Below, piece after piece: positions 1-11,503 of a DNA stretch of 64,000 nt. Numbering within the stretch: the stretch's first letter is position 1; each line of letters opens with the position of its first letter. The DNA is from Przewalskia tangutica (Eukaryota > Streptophyta > Magnoliopsida > Solanales > Solanaceae). The stretch is taken from NCBI GenBank assembly GCA_029844215.1, contig CM056740.1:24967873-25031872 (forward strand), in the 5' to 3' direction. The notes under the pieces are model-generated. The model did not search any database, had not been told where the DNA came from, and saw only the letters and a list, made by a program, of their open reading frames with translations. Position numbers and translations under genes: made by a program.

Positions 1-46
1 CGTGTTGTAAGATTGGACCTCTAACGTATTTCTTTCCCTTACCATT

Positions 47-700
47 ATGCCTCGCGTAAGGCAAACCCGTGCCCAGAGGCAAGGCGAGGAGTCTGCGAGA
101 GAGTACACAGGTTACGAGGCACAGGCCCAATCATCACCTGGGGTGGTGCTTCTTTCGGGGAGTTTTGCGACGTCACTAGCCCCAGCAGAGTTTAGCACGG
201 CGGCGGCAGTTCCTACTGCGGCCATGATATTTGAACCTTCAGTTCCACGACCGGGAACAGAGAATATTGATTGCAAGGAGGCGACCCTGTTACTAGCTAT
301 GGAGTTGGCTACCAGAGAGTATACCGATGTATCGCAAGTCTTGATGACTATCTAAGAGAGGGTCGTGCAAGAGTAATTCTTCAGTTAGGCTTGGGCATGG
401 CACGTATGCGGGCTTACGTGCGTGGTAGAAACGTGAGATCGACGGATTAACAAGGGCGAGAAGAGGCGAGCAGCGAGGTCCTTTGGTAACTTTCGAGGCA
501 AGTCGCCTCACCAAGATTGGATATGCACCTCCGCCGCGGTCAGAGTGGTCTTCCACGGTTCGTGACTTTCGGTATGCAGAGTTGGTCGAACTCGAGCTTC
601 CGTTCACAAGATGGCGCACGCCATCCGGGAATGTCTTCTTGTTAGATTGGTACTTGTTGTACTATGGCCGTCAGTGCGATGTCGGAAGAGTGTCCTAGTA
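47..700 (+). pseudogene. Degenerate gag start and post-Gag linker of E1
   Basis: The first ATG (47) opens a 102-codon frame beginning MPRVRQTRAQRQ. Its DNA aligns with the gag start of R1 (minus strand, ATG at 43703) and with the starts at 7314, 17028, 21740 and 56408, which is the basis for calling it gag. The frame stops at 355. Sequence at about 475-560 matches the glycine/arginine linker that follows the capsid in C2 (near 22600), but the capsid core seen in C2 and R1 is missing here. No nucleocapsid zinc knuckle is visible. It is not expected to make functional Gag; some frame breaks may be sequencing errors. Confidence 0.6.
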
Positions 701-2469
701 GGAGGACTTAGCCTTCAGGATCGGTGGGTAGTTTGTCATCTTCCTTAGCTATACGCCCTACGGGGCAGGTTTGTTTAGAACGACTAAGGGGAGTGAAGCA
801 GTAGAGATAGATATATCTTTAACCCTCTAGAGTTTTGTTTATGTGATAAGGTGAGTATACCTTAAGTGCTATGTTCTGATAGCAGTGTGTTAGTTGTGAT
901 TAGAAATCTTGGTTAGTTAACCAAGTAAGATTTGGGGGGATAGAGAAGGTGTGAACCTTAGAGTTTTGTTACGTAGAGACCTTAGAGGTAAGGTCATCTA
1001 GAGTAAAAGACGTATGGTTATGTTGATCCTTATCGGGGTGCCTAGTGCACGTGAGCTATGTTTGGGATAGGTCCCTAGTAGTGTGGAATGAAAGAGGGTA
1101 GTTGAGCTAAGAAGACCGCTAGGTTTTCGAAACGTGATTAGTAAGATTGTTCCGGATCGGGGAGCTAGTATTGTGCGCGTTGCCGGGTCGGGTTGAGGCC
1201 CCGTTGCGGGTCAACCCGCGGTAGTTTTGGTGGTGGGGTCAGGTTGTGGTGGTCCCGCCTTGTGTTAGGGTTGTGAGGGTGTTAGGCCCAAGTTTAGTTA
1301 ACCAGCGTACGAGTTCGTGGATGCGTTCGACCAGTGGTCGGGCCGATGGGGGCAGCCCGTCGTGTTTTTCGGTCAGGACCGTGTACTCAGCAGTGTTGTT
1401 GTACCAGAAAGGTTGTAAGGCTGCACGGGGTGCCTACCTTCACCTTATGACGATGTGGAGCCAAAGTGCGGCTGTTTTGTTTCGGAAGTTTTACCAGCAG
1501 GTTAAGAACTCGCGTGAGTCTCGACCGCATTCGCCCTCGGGCCAGTGTGTGGATTGCAGGGGTAGTCGTGGGGATTGTTGTCTCCTGTGGAGGGAGTGTT
1601 TAAGCTACCATTTCAGTGTTCGGATGTCGCCTTTTGAAGCCTTGTAGGGGCGGAAGTGTAAGTTGCCGGTCGATTGGTTCGAGGTTGGCAAGGTTCAGAT
1701 AGTTGGTTCAGGCTTGTTCCAGCAGATTGTGGATAGTGAGAAGCTTGTCTAGAAGAAGTTCTGGCAGCTCAGAGGAATCGTGCGGATAATCGGCGACGAC
1801 GCTTAGAGTTCAGGTTGACGGTCGGTCTTCTTGAAAGTACCACCCCGGACAGGGTGTGACGAGCTTTGGAAAACAGAGGAAACTTAGCCCGAGTTACTTT
1901 GGGCCTTTTTGAGTTCATGTGAGGAATAGGCCAGGTTGCCTATATGTTAACATTTGCCGTCCGACGTAGGAGGCAGTGCGTCCGGTCTTTCGTATTGTTA
2001 TGTTCGGGAAAGTATCGGAGATCCATCCAGAGTATTCCCAGTTAATGATGACCACGTTAGGGATAGTAACCCCGAGTTTTGGAAACTGAAGCAGTATCAG
2101 AATGTGGTAAGAGTTCGAGTGTACGACATCCTCAGGGATCGCAAGCAGCCCGGTACCCTTTGTTGGGTCGCCTGAGAAGGTTAATGCCTCAGGCAAAGTG
2201 ACAAAGTGGTATCTACGACGAGTAAAGAGAGAAGCGAGCATGTATGGCGAGCATAGATGTGATCATTTCTTTTGTAAAGAGAAGGTGCGAAGGAAGTATA
2301 TTTTAGACCCCGGTGAGAAGTGTTTTGTGGTGATGATTAGAGGTGTTTCCTCGTGGACTTTGATGTAAGTATTTGCGCAGGTGTTTCTGTGGCCAGCTGT
2401 GGCAGGATTGTTTCGTAAGTGTAGTAGTGAAGACTATACTGGCGCGCGTTTGTTTTGAGACTTAGAAGG
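701..2469 (+). other. Non-coding internal region of E1
   Basis: This stretch lies between the gag remnant and the polypurine tract and contains no recognisable retrotransposon domain on either strand. The same sequence in the same order recurs in E2 (8040-9450), C1 (17470-18027 plus 27230-28150) and D (56850-58293), and partly in C2. Short open frames inside it differ from copy to copy and are not treated as genes. It carries the conserved hairpin at 1190-1217. In LARDs the non-coding internal domain is thought to serve as packaging and replication RNA; that role is inferred here. Confidence 0.65.
1190..1217 (+). other. Conserved internal hairpin (E1 copy)
   Basis: Arm gggttga pairs perfectly with tcaaccc across a 14-nt loop. 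The same arms lie at the same internal position in E2, C1, C2 and D, and a covarying version is in both B internal regions. A packaging or dimerisation role is only a hypothesis. Confidence 0.6.
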
Positions 2470-2504
2470 AACATTCGGGACGAATGTTTCTAAGGAGGGG
2501 AGAA
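2470..2504 (+). other. Inverted repeat plus polypurine tract of E1
   Basis: An 8-bp inverted repeat (aacattcg, spacer gga, cgaatgtt) occupies 2470-2488. The purine-rich tract tctaaggaggggagaa follows at 2489-2504 and directly abuts the LTR start TGTTATACC. In LTR retrotransposons the PPT primes plus-strand DNA synthesis. The same pair of features precedes every intact 3' LTR in the window. Confidence 0.85.
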
Positions 2505-2903
2505 TGTTATACCCCGTATTTCCAGAGTATATGCGTGGGACGTGCGTAGAAAATTTGAAACTTTTAAATAGGCTTGGCGATTTTATTTGTGCACAACACG
2601 GTTAGAGTCGTTTTTTTAAACGCTTTCCACGACTTTCGTAGGGAAAATTCCGGCTATGTCATTTTTAATTTTTGAGGATTTTTCCGAGAGACGAAACATT
2701 TTGGACCAACAAGAGGGCGACACTTGTCACCCTCTCATTGGAAGACGTATTGGGCGGTGGAGTGGACGAATTGCTTGGCTATTTTGTCAAGTAGTTGGTA
2801 GGATATTTTGTGTGCAAGTTGGCTAGGTACACTTGCCCTAATCTTGACCCTACACTTGCCTTGCACTTGGCACCATCTTGGCCTCGTTGGCCATCCCTTG
2901 ACC

Positions 2904-2910
2904 TATAAAT
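2904..2910 (+). promoter_or_regulatory. LTR TATA box (E1 3' LTR)
   Basis: tataaat in the context gacctataaatacccctcc, about 400 bp into the LTR. Every A-type LTR has this box at the equivalent place. In most of them an inverted CCAAT motif (attgg, within ggccattggttgg) lies roughly 20-30 bp upstream, but that motif is altered in this copy. Confidence 0.75.
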
Positions 2911-4916
2911 ACCCCTCCCCTTTGATGAACTTCTTCATCCAAAAAAATCTCTAAGTCTTGAAAGCTTCTTCCGCCCCCCTGTGTGTCGTGTCGTGGCCGA
3001 GGGCCTCCCCCCTCCCCTTGGCGAGCCCTCCCCCTCACAGTAGTGTGGCCGTGGGTAACCCCCATAGCCTAGTTGTCTCGTATAATACACCCCCCTCTTG
3101 GTAGAAATACTCTCAAAAGTATTGTTATAATGCCCAAATTACCTTAGCCGTATACCTTGTTGTATTCTAAAGTTATACCTATCTGAAAAGCCCGTAAATA
3201 CTAGTATACTTCCCGTCACCACAAAACCGAAACCCTTAGGAAAATCTCCATAGTCCGTTGGAGTATTGTGTAGAAGTTGGTTAGAACTTCTAAGGGTGGT
3301 TTAGAGCGGGTTGGAGCGCTCGGAGTTGGAGCTAAACATTGCTAAGGATCGACATCTCTACTTGGATAATTATGGGCTTATCGAGGTAATTATCTTGTCC
3401 CCCTATTGTAATTGGAAATTACATGTTGTTAGAATATATAGTTGAAGTATACTATATATAGAACTGAACTTAGTGTTGTGGCAATGTCCTTGGACTTAAG
3501 CCTGAAGAATCGAATCAGAATTACGTGGGGTGTATTCAGATAGACTTGTGTAGTTTGTGGGTAGGGAAGAGTGCCCAATTTCCCGTAGGATCTTGTATCT
3601 AGATTTATTCTACCGAGTAGTCTAGACTTTGATAGACTTGTGTAACCTGTATAGGTTGAATGTTCTGCGAGTAGCATGGGCTACTTGAGAAGGTGGACCA
3701 GGCTAGCCGGGTTATAGCCGTGGAGCGATTTGCTAATAGTCGATAATCGTCGCGAGGTATGTGAACCTCTTCCTATCTCTTCTAGCATGATATGTGTATA
3801 ACTATATAGTACGGTAGACGTACGTGTGTTAATTGAACATAGTTGTACGGCAATGTCTTTTGACTTAAGCCCGAATAATAATAATCTTGAAGTAGTTCAA
3901 GAGAATTAAGAACTGTTTTTAAAAGGAGAGTAATACTTGGTTTTAAAAGCTTAAGAGTTATACTAGCTTTATGGGAAGTTAGGTATAACGGCTTAAGAAA
4001 GATAAAACGAATGTTTTAATTATTTTAGAAGTTAAGAGACTTGATCTTGTAAGATAAGAGACTTAACTTAAATGAATTATATGAATTTTGTGCGAAACCT
4101 CATTCGTGAGTAATGAGTACTTGATTTTTAAAAGGGATAATGTTTCTTGATTTGGAAATCGTAATGTGTATCGACAAACCATCGCGGCGTTAATAAAGGG
4201 AAATGTTTTGATTAATGAAGTATTAATAAAACCAAGAGAAACTTCCATCTGCATAGAAGCTAAGATGAGACAAAATGATATTTCCTAGATCATGGCTGCC
4301 GTAGTAAGATTGTTATAAACAAGAATATCCTACTCACATATAAGGCTTATGTTTCTTAGATGGTTTAAAAGAGAATTATATTCTTAAATGAATAAAACTG
4401 TGAACTACGAAACCTTTCTAAATAAGAAACATGAACATTTGAAATTAGGCAAACTTGGACGTTTGGAAAATAATGTTGTTACTTGAGTTTTACAAAGAGA
4501 AGTGTTTTGATTTACTTCAAAAGATAATCACTCTATTTTCATATACTACGGGTATTGTGTGACTTTTGTGAAAGTAACGTATCTTTGAAAAGAGTTAATG
4601 TACGAAGTATTTTGGGGATAAAAACCCGATCTTGTTAATCATATAGTAGAAAGTGCCTTGTGTGAATAACTTGATTGTATTGGTTTGTGATAGCCTTGTA
4701 ATACTTTCTTGTTGATTTGATAAGTAAACATGCTAGGATGCTACGTGTGTTAGTATCTTGTGATGTTTGTGTAAAGGGGTTTTTCCTTTGTTGTGCTTAT
4801 GTTGTTTAAAGATAAGTCATATGATAGTATTATACATCACTCATCTCTTGAGATGATTCCGGGTTAAGCCCTCCGTGCGGGGTAGACTTCAGCGGTCGAT
4901 GGACCTATGATTCGAG

Positions 4917-5130
4917 ACTACCTCATGCGGGTCCAGGGCCTATGCGGGCTGCGGGAGTTCCAGGTTAGGATGCGGCCCTTGTGGTCATGCGGTCCTTGTG
5001 GCCATGCGGACGGCGAGTCCAGGACGCTGCCGGGGAGTAGCTACCCTCGATGCGGGGTTATACCTCATGCGGGCCGATCTGATTGGCCTATGCGGAGCTG
5101 CGGGAAGTTCCAGGACTAGATGCGCACATT
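4917..5130 (+). repeat. atgcgg-rich degenerate short repeats in LTR
   Basis: The hexamer atgcgg and close variants recur roughly every 15-40 bp, interleaved with cctcatgcgggtc and agttccaggttag-like words. The same module lies at about 6085-6300 (E2), 15815-16020 and 30800-31010 (C1), 55195-55400 and 60945-61145 (D), and inverted at 37120-37330 and 44505-44700 (R1). C2, E3 and B have unrelated minisatellites in the same LTR position. Confidence 0.7.
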
Positions 5131-5965
5131 AGATACTGCGGGCGAGTGGCCAGCTTTGATCATGTGACGGTCTAGACAGATCTCATGATACAGTTTATGA
5201 CCTTGTTGGTACTGTGGGTTTTAGTAGTCGGCTAAGCCTTCGTACTTACCCCGTACAGTTTTATTATAACACAGGTGGGACCTGGTGTTCATGTGTGTTC
5301 CTTGGTGCTTTCATATCATAGACTGCCGGCAGTGAGGAATGTGCTCCACGGGCACGATTGATGTTGTGGGCGTGAGACCCATTGTTAAATTCGAGTGATG
5401 ACTTGAGGGCGTGAGTCCCTGACTTGACATGACTGCTTATTTATTGTGAACTGTAGTTTGGTTATCATACATGTCTCCTGCTTTGTATAGACTACTATGA
5501 TTTCATTTACAGTATTTATTTTCAGTTTCACATACTTGGTACCTGTTATCGACCTCGCCTGGGCCGCGTTCATGCCGCAGGTAAAAGGTACACCAGTCGT
5601 TGATCCTCGGATCACAGTTCAGCGTTTGGGAAAGCTCCGTTTCTCCGGAGGCTTATCGATGGTATAGTCCCCGTTGTTGTAGGTGTTTACATTCGTGGTA
5701 TGGCGGCCCCGTCCGCCATTGTTGTCGTATCATTTCTTAGAAGTGCAGTAATCATTGTGGCGTGGTTTGTAAAAAGGATTAAACTGTTCATGTTGAAAAA
5801 GTTGTTATTTATATATATGCCGAAAGGCAAGTTTTTCTCAGATTATTGTTTCATATTTCATAATATGTCTTGTATCGTTTTATGTTCCGCTGATTTCTCT
5901 GATGTTGTATCACTAGGGTGTCCGGGGTAAGGCACCAGTCACGGGCCCGGAATCGGGTCGTGACA

Positions 5966-7117
5966 ATTACGCTTAAGTTGTTTAAACTATCAGCCGTTAT
6001 GTTGGTATTGTACCACTCACCTTGACTTTTCCGGAGGTTAAGTCGCCTCCGTGCGGGTAGACTCGAGTGATGCAGGACCATGATTCGAGAATACCTCATG
6101 CGGGTCCAGGGGGCCTATGCGGAGCTACGAGAGTTCCAGGTTAGTGTGCGTTTATGGTCATGCGGTCTCTATGGCCATGCGGACTGCGAGTCCAGGCGGA
6201 TGCCGGGGAGTAGCTACCCTCGATGCGGGGTTATACCTCATGCGGGCCTATGAGGTTGGCCTATGCGGAGTCGCGGAGTTCGTGGCTAGACGCACATTTG
6301 ATCTTCGCGGCGAGTGACCCGCTTTGATCATGTGACGGTCTAGACAGATATCATGATACATTTTATGACCTTGTTAGTACTGTGGGTGTTAGTAGTCGGT
6401 TATGCCTTCGTACTTACCCTGTACTGTTTTATTAGGACACAGGTGGGACCTGGTGTTCATGTGTATTCCTTGGTGCTTTTATATCATAAACTGCCGGCAG
6501 TGAGGAAGGTATTCCACGGGCATGATTGATGTTGTGGGCGTGAGACCCATAGTTACATTTGAGTGATGACTTTGAGGCGTGAGTCCTCGACTTGACATAT
6601 TCGCTTATTTATCGTGAATCGTAGTGTGGTTATCATACATGTCTCCGCTTTATATAGACTACTATGACTTCATTTACGATTTATTTTGATTTCACATACT
6701 TGCACTGTTATCGACCTCGCCCGGCCGCGTTCATGCCGCAGGTAAAGGTACACCCGTGTTGATCCTCGCTCTTAGGGTCACAGTTCAGCGTTTGGAAAGC
6801 TCCGTTTCTCCGGAGGCTTATCTTGGTATAGTCCCCTGTTGTTGTAGGTGCTTACATTCAGGGGTATGACGGGGCCCTGTGCCGTCGTTGTCATATCATT
6901 CGTAGAGTGCAGAAATCTTGTTGTGGCGTGGTTGTAATGGGATGTAATCTCAAATTGTTATATATATCAAGGTAACCGTTTTTGTTAGCTTTGTCTTCTT
7001 ATTTCACCGTCTTATTACATTGGCTTCATGTTATTGTTTTATGTTCGCTGATTTTCTCCGATGTATGACTACTTGGGTGCGGGTAAGGCACGATCCACGA
7101 ACCGGGCAGTCGTGACA
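5966..7117 (+). repeat. 5' LTR tail of E2
   Basis: LTR sequence resumes after E1 with ...aactatcagccg, which matches the mid-LTR of C1 and D (near 15713 and 55090), and runs to a TGACA end at 7117. A primer binding site follows at once, so this is a 5' LTR. The first part of the LTR, with its promoter, lies left of E1 and outside the window. It carries the atgcgg-rich module and the conserved tail. I could not confirm a target duplication for E1 because the left flank is missing. Confidence 0.8.
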
Positions 7118-7121
7118 AAAG

Positions 7122-7133
7122 TGGTATCGAGCG
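7122..7133 (+). other. Primer binding site of E2
   Basis: tggtatcgagcg starts 4 bp after the LTR end. The canonical plant initiator-Met-tRNA site is tggtatcagagc, read intact at 35220 and 49554. This copy differs by apparent loss of an A within CAG, a change that recurs in several other A-type copies. Confidence 0.85.
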
Positions 7134-7313
7134 ATTAATCCTCTGAAAGTGTCTGCACCGTATCGATGGAGTCTTGATTATCGGTGTGTTGTGCACCAAT
7201 AATCGTCGAGGCTATAGGATATTTAGGATTGGTTTCTATTCTTCTCACTGAGATCGTGCCTTAGAGCCGTGTTGTAAGATTCGACCTCTAACGTATTTCT
7301 TTCCCTTACCATT

Positions 7314-8036
7314 ATGCCTCGCGTAGGCAAACCCGAGGCAGAGGCAAAGCGGCGAGGCTGCGAGAGAGTACACAGGTTACGAGGGCACAGCCCAATCATT
7401 ACCTAGGTAGTGCTTCATTCGGGAGTTCTGCGACGCCACTAGCCCCCAAAGAGTTTAGCACTGGCGGCGGTTCTGCTGCGCCATGATATTTGAACCTCGG
7501 TTCCACGACCAGGGCGAGAGAATATGGATTGCAAAGAGGCGACCACATTACTAACTATGGATTTGGCTACGAGAGTATACCGATGTACGCGAGTCTTGAT
7601 GACTATCCAAGAGAGAGTTGTACAAGAGTAATTTTTGATTAGGCTTGAGCATGGCTCGTATGCGGGCTTATGCGAAGCGAGAAACGTAGAGATCGACGGG
7701 TTAACCAGGGCGACGAGAGGCGAGAACAACAAGGTCCTTTAGTAACTTTGGCGAATCACCTCACCAAGTGATTGATTATGCACATCCACCGGTCAGAGGT
7801 CCTCGCGGGGTTCAGGACGTTCGGGGTAGGCAGGAGTTGGTCAGAGCTCCAGGGCTTCCGGTTCACAATGTGACAGACGTCATCCCGGGGAATGTCGTTT
7901 TTTTTTTTGTTGGTACTTGTTGTACCTGCGGCCGTCAGGGCCAGGTGTCGAAAGGATGTCCTAGTAGGAGGACTCAACCTTCAGGATCGGTGGGTAGTTC
8001 GTCACCTCCCTTAGCTATGCGCCCTACGGGGCAGGT
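7314..8036 (+). pseudogene. Degenerate gag start and linker of E2
   Basis: ATG at 7314 starts the same atgcctcgcgta sequence as the other gag starts. The frame breaks within a few dozen codons. The region near 7735-7800 matches the post-capsid linker of C2 and E1. No capsid core or zinc knuckle is readable. A 90-codon open frame at 7768-8040 overlaps this linker but is not preserved in the other copies, so it is not called as a gene. Confidence 0.5.
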
Positions 8037-8455
8037 TTGATTAAAACGACATAGGGGAGTGAAGCAGTAGATTCAGGCATATCTTTAACCCTCTAGAGAT
8101 CAGTATGTGTGTTAAGATGAGTATATCATAAGTGCTATGTTCTGATAGCAGTGTGTTAGTTGTGATTAGAAATCATGGTTAGTAACCGGGAAAGATTGGG
8201 GGATAAGAAAGGTGTGAGCCTTAGAGTTTTATACGTAGAGACCTTAGAGGTAAGGCCAGCTCGAGTAAAAGACGTATGTTTATGTTTGACCCTTATAGGA
8301 GTGCATAGTGCACGTGAGCTATGTTTGTGGGATAAGTCCCTGAGTAGTGTGGAATGAAAGAGGGTAGTTGAGCTAAGAAGACCGCTAGGTTTTCGTAAAG
8401 TGATTAGTGAAATTGTTCCGGATCGGGGAGCTAGTGTTTTGCGTGTTGCCGGGTC

Positions 8456-8483
8456 GGGTTGAGGCCACGTTGCGGGTCAACCC
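8456..8483 (+). other. Conserved internal hairpin (E2 copy)
   Basis: gggttga and tcaaccc arms around a 14-nt loop, in the same surroundings as the E1 copy (a gatcgggga-like motif upstream, then g/agtttagttaac downstream). Confidence 0.6.
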
Positions 8484-9451
8484 GCGGCCTTTTTGGTGGT
8501 GGGGTCAGTTTGTGGTGGTCCCGCCGGGTGGTAGGGTCACGAGGGTGTTAGGCTCAAGTTTAGTTAACCATCGTACGAGTTCGTGGATGCGTTCGACCAG
8601 TAGTCGGGCCGATGGGGTCAGCCCATCGTGTCTTTCAGTCAGGACCGTTGCTCGACAGTAATATCAGAAAGGTTGTAAGGCTGCACGGGGTGCTTACCTT
8701 CACCTTATGACAGACAGTGGAGCCCAGGGTACGGCTGTTTCTTTTCTGGAGGTTTTACCGAGCATGCGTTAAGAACTCAGGTGAGTCTCAGAATCGCATT
8801 CGCCCTCGGGCCAGTGTTTGGATTTCAGGGGTAGTTGTGGGGATTGTTGTCTCCTGTGGAGGGAGTGTTTAAGCTACCATTTCAGTGTTCGGATATCGTC
8901 TTATGAAGCCTTGTAGGGGCGGAAGTGTAAGTTGCCGGTCGATTGGTTCGATGTTGGCAAGGTTCAGATAGTTGGTTCAGGCTTGTTCCAGCAGACTGTG
9001 GATAGGGTAAAGCTTGTCTAGAAGAGGTTTTGGCAGCTCAGAGAAATCGTGCGGATGATCGACGACGACGCTTAGAGTTCAGGTTGACGGTCGGTCTTCT
9101 TGAAGGTACCACCCCAGTTAGGGTGTGACGAGTTTTGAAAGCGAAGCGATGAAATATGGTAAGTTATGAGAAAGAGTTCGAGTGCACAAGAAGGGTACGA
9201 CACGTAAGGGAAGAAGCGAGCATGTATGGCGAGCATAGATGTGATCATTTCTTTTGTAAAGAGAAGGTGCGAAGGAAGTATATTTTAGACCCCGATGAGA
9301 GGTGTTTTGTGGTGATGCTAAGAGGTGTTTCCTCGTGGACTTGGATGTAGTATTTGCGCAGGTGTTTCCATGGCCAGGTGTGGCAGGATCGTTCTCGTAA
9401 GTATAGTAGTGAAGACTATACTGGCGCGCGTTTGTTTTGAGGCTTAGAAGG

Positions 9452-9486
9452 AACATTCGGGACGAATGTTTCTAAGGAGGGGAGAA
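9452..9486 (+). other. Inverted repeat plus polypurine tract of E2
   Basis: aacattcg and cgaatgtt arms with spacer gga, then tctaaggaggggagaa ending exactly at the LTR start at 9487. Confidence 0.85.
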
Positions 9487-11503
9487 TGTTATACCCCGTA
9501 TTTTCAGAGTATGTACGTAAGGACGTACGTAGAAAAGTTTGGGCTTTAAAGTAGGCTTGGCCGATTTTATTTTGTGCACAACACCCGATTAGAGTCGTTT
9601 TTCGACGAAACGTTTTACAAGACTTGCGAAGGGAAAATTCCGGCTATGTCATTTTTAATTTTTGCGTATTTTTTTAGAGGCGGGCGTGTTGGACCAACAA
9701 GAGGGCGCCACTTGGCACCCTCTCATTGGTGGACGTGAGGCGGACTTGGGACGATTTGGAGAGTGGAGTTGGTAGGATATTTTGTGTGTTGATTGATAAA
9801 GTGGGACCCACACACACTTGTCCAAATCTTGACCTACCGCTTGCACTTGGCATGATCTTCGCCATTGGTTGGCCTTTGACCTATAAATACCCTCCCCTTT
9901 GAAGACTTATTCATCCTAAAATAATTTCTAAGTCTAGAAATCCTCCTCCTTGTAGTGTTGTTCGTCCCCCTTTGTGAGGCTTTAGCCGAGAGCACCCTTC
10001 CCCTCGGCCGAGAGTACCCCCTCCTAGTGAGGTTGGCGAGGGTATACACCCCTTGTGGTGTTGTCTCGTATAAATACCCCTTGGTAGAAATACTCTCCAA
10101 AGTATTGTTATACCCAAAATACCTTAGCCAGTATACCTTGTAGTATTCCAAGATACCTCTATATGTAGAGTCTGAAATACTACCGTATGTCCTTTTGTCT
10201 CAAACCAAACCCTAGGAAAATCTCCATAGTTGGTTGGAGTACTAAGTAGAAGTTGGTTAGAACTTCTAAGGGTGGTTTGGAGCGGGTTGGAGCGCCTGAG
10301 TTGGAGCTAAACGGTGCTCGGGAGCGACATTAAACTTGGATAATTTTGGGCTTATCGAGGTAAATATCTTGTCCCTATCAGAATTGGAAATTACATGTTG
10401 TAGGAATATATAGTTGAAGTATACTATATATAGAACTGAACATAGTTTTGCGGCAATGTCTTTGGACTTAAGCTGAATTTAAAGAAGAGAATCAGTAATT
10501 ACGTAGGGCGTATTCTGAGTAGAATTGTGGTTGTGGGTAGGGAAGTCGCCCAATTTTTCCGTAGAATCTTGTATCTAGATTATTGTACCTAGTAGTCTAG
10601 ACTTTGATAGACTCGTAACCTTTATAGGTTGGATGTTCTGTGAGTAGCATGTGCTACTTGAAAGGTGGACCAGGCTAGCCGGGTTATAGCCGTGGAGCGA
10701 TTTGCTAATAGTCGATAATCGTCGCGAGGTATGTGATTCTTCCTATCCTCTTGAGCATGATATTTTAAAAGAATATATATATATATAGTACGGTAGACGT
10801 ACGCGTGCTAATTGAACGTAGTTGTACGGCAATGTCTTTTGACTTAAGCCCGAATAATAAGAATCTTGAAGTAATTCAAGAGACTTAAGAAAGCTGTTTT
10901 GAAAGAAGAGTAATACTTGGTTTTAAAAACTTAAGAGTTATACTAGCTTTATGGGAAGTTAGGTATAACGGCTTAAGAAAGATAAAATGAATGATTTATT
11001 GATTTTAGAAGATAAGAGACTTGATCTTAAAAGATAAGAGACTTGACTTAATTAAATTAATATGAATTTTGTGTGAAACCTCATTCGTGAGTAATGAGTA
11101 CTTGGTTTTTAAAGGGAATAATGTTTCTTGATTTGGAAATCGAATGAGTATCGACAAACCACTGCAGCGTTAATAAAGGGAAATGTTTTGATTAATGAAG
11201 TATTATTAAAACCAGTAGAAACCTCCATCTGCATAGAAGCTAAGATGAGACAAAATGATACTACATTCCTAGATCATGGCTGCTTAATAAGATTGATTAT
11301 GAACAAGAATAACCTACTCACATATAGGGCATATGTTTCTCAGATTGTTTAAAAAAGAGAATTATATTCTTAAATGAATAAGACTATGAACTACGAAACC
11401 TTTCTAAAATAAGAAACGTGAACATTTGAAATTAGGCAAACTTGGACGTTTGGAAAATAATGTTGTTACTTGATTTTACAAAGGGAAGTGTTTTGGTTTA
11501 CTT
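9487..11503 (+). repeat. E2 3' LTR, first part, broken at about 11503
   Basis: Starts TGTTATACCCCG and follows the E1 LTR (2505 to about 4515) closely, including the short U3. Its TATA box is at 9882-9889, with an inverted CCAAT motif (cattggttgg) just upstream. At about 11503 the sequence jumps from ...tttggtttactt to agccgaggggtacc, which belongs some 1.5 kb earlier in an LTR. Everything downstream is a different LTR subtype (E3). The rest of this LTR is missing. Confidence 0.8.
9882..9889 (+). promoter_or_regulatory. LTR TATA box (E2)
   Basis: tataaata after ttggcctttgacc, with attgg upstream; same position in the LTR as in E1. Confidence 0.75.

Larger units (their letters stand above)
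1..5965 (+). mobile_element. E1: partial non-autonomous Ty3/Gypsy LTR retrotransposon (LARD-like)
   Basis: The window opens inside the leader just downstream of a primer binding site; the same leader follows the PBS of E2 near 7267. A gag-start remnant, a non-coding internal stretch, a polypurine tract and a complete 3' LTR follow. No protease, RT, RNase H or integrase is readable in the 2.5-kb internal region, so the element could move only with proteins from a relative such as R1 (inference). The 5' LTR lies outside the window, so LTR divergence and the left target duplication cannot be read. It appears to sit inside the 5' LTR of E2, because E2-type LTR sequence resumes immediately after 5965. 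Confidence 0.85.
2505..5965 (+). repeat. 3' LTR of E1 (3461 bp)
   Basis: It begins TGTTATACCCCG directly after the PPT and ends GGGTCGTGACA at 5965. The U3 segment lacks the roughly 300-bp block with CACGTG motifs found in the C1, C2 and D LTRs. A TATA box lies at 2904-2910. The 3' half contains a region rich in repeated atgcgg (about 4917-5130), then the conserved tail with the sequence gtgggcgtgagaccca and the near-palindrome around 5563-5580. The last 50 bp form the ggtgcc/ggcacc-type terminal inverted repeat common to all LTRs here. No host gene is present in it. Confidence 0.9.
7118..9486 (+). mobile_element. E2 internal region (2369 bp, LARD-like)
   Basis: Runs from the E2 5' LTR end to the LTR start at 9487. 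It is collinear with the E1 internal region: leader, gag-start remnant, non-coding block with hairpin, inverted repeat and polypurine tract. No pol domain can be read on either strand. The length matches C1, C2 and D (2.1-2.2 kb), so the absence of pol looks like a family property and not a private deletion. Confidence 0.85.

Noticed and set aside
1915..2241. 108-codon antisense frame in the E1 internal region
   Set aside because: Related antisense frames in C1 and D are broken at different places and show no domain; no sign of selection for coding.
4917..5130. Possible CRISPR-like array (regular short repeats)
   Set aside because: Repeats are degenerate, spacing is irregular, no cas genes exist and the context is a plant retrotransposon LTR.
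5966..5970. attac as a target duplication for E1
   Set aside because: The left flank of E1 is outside the window, so it cannot be verified.
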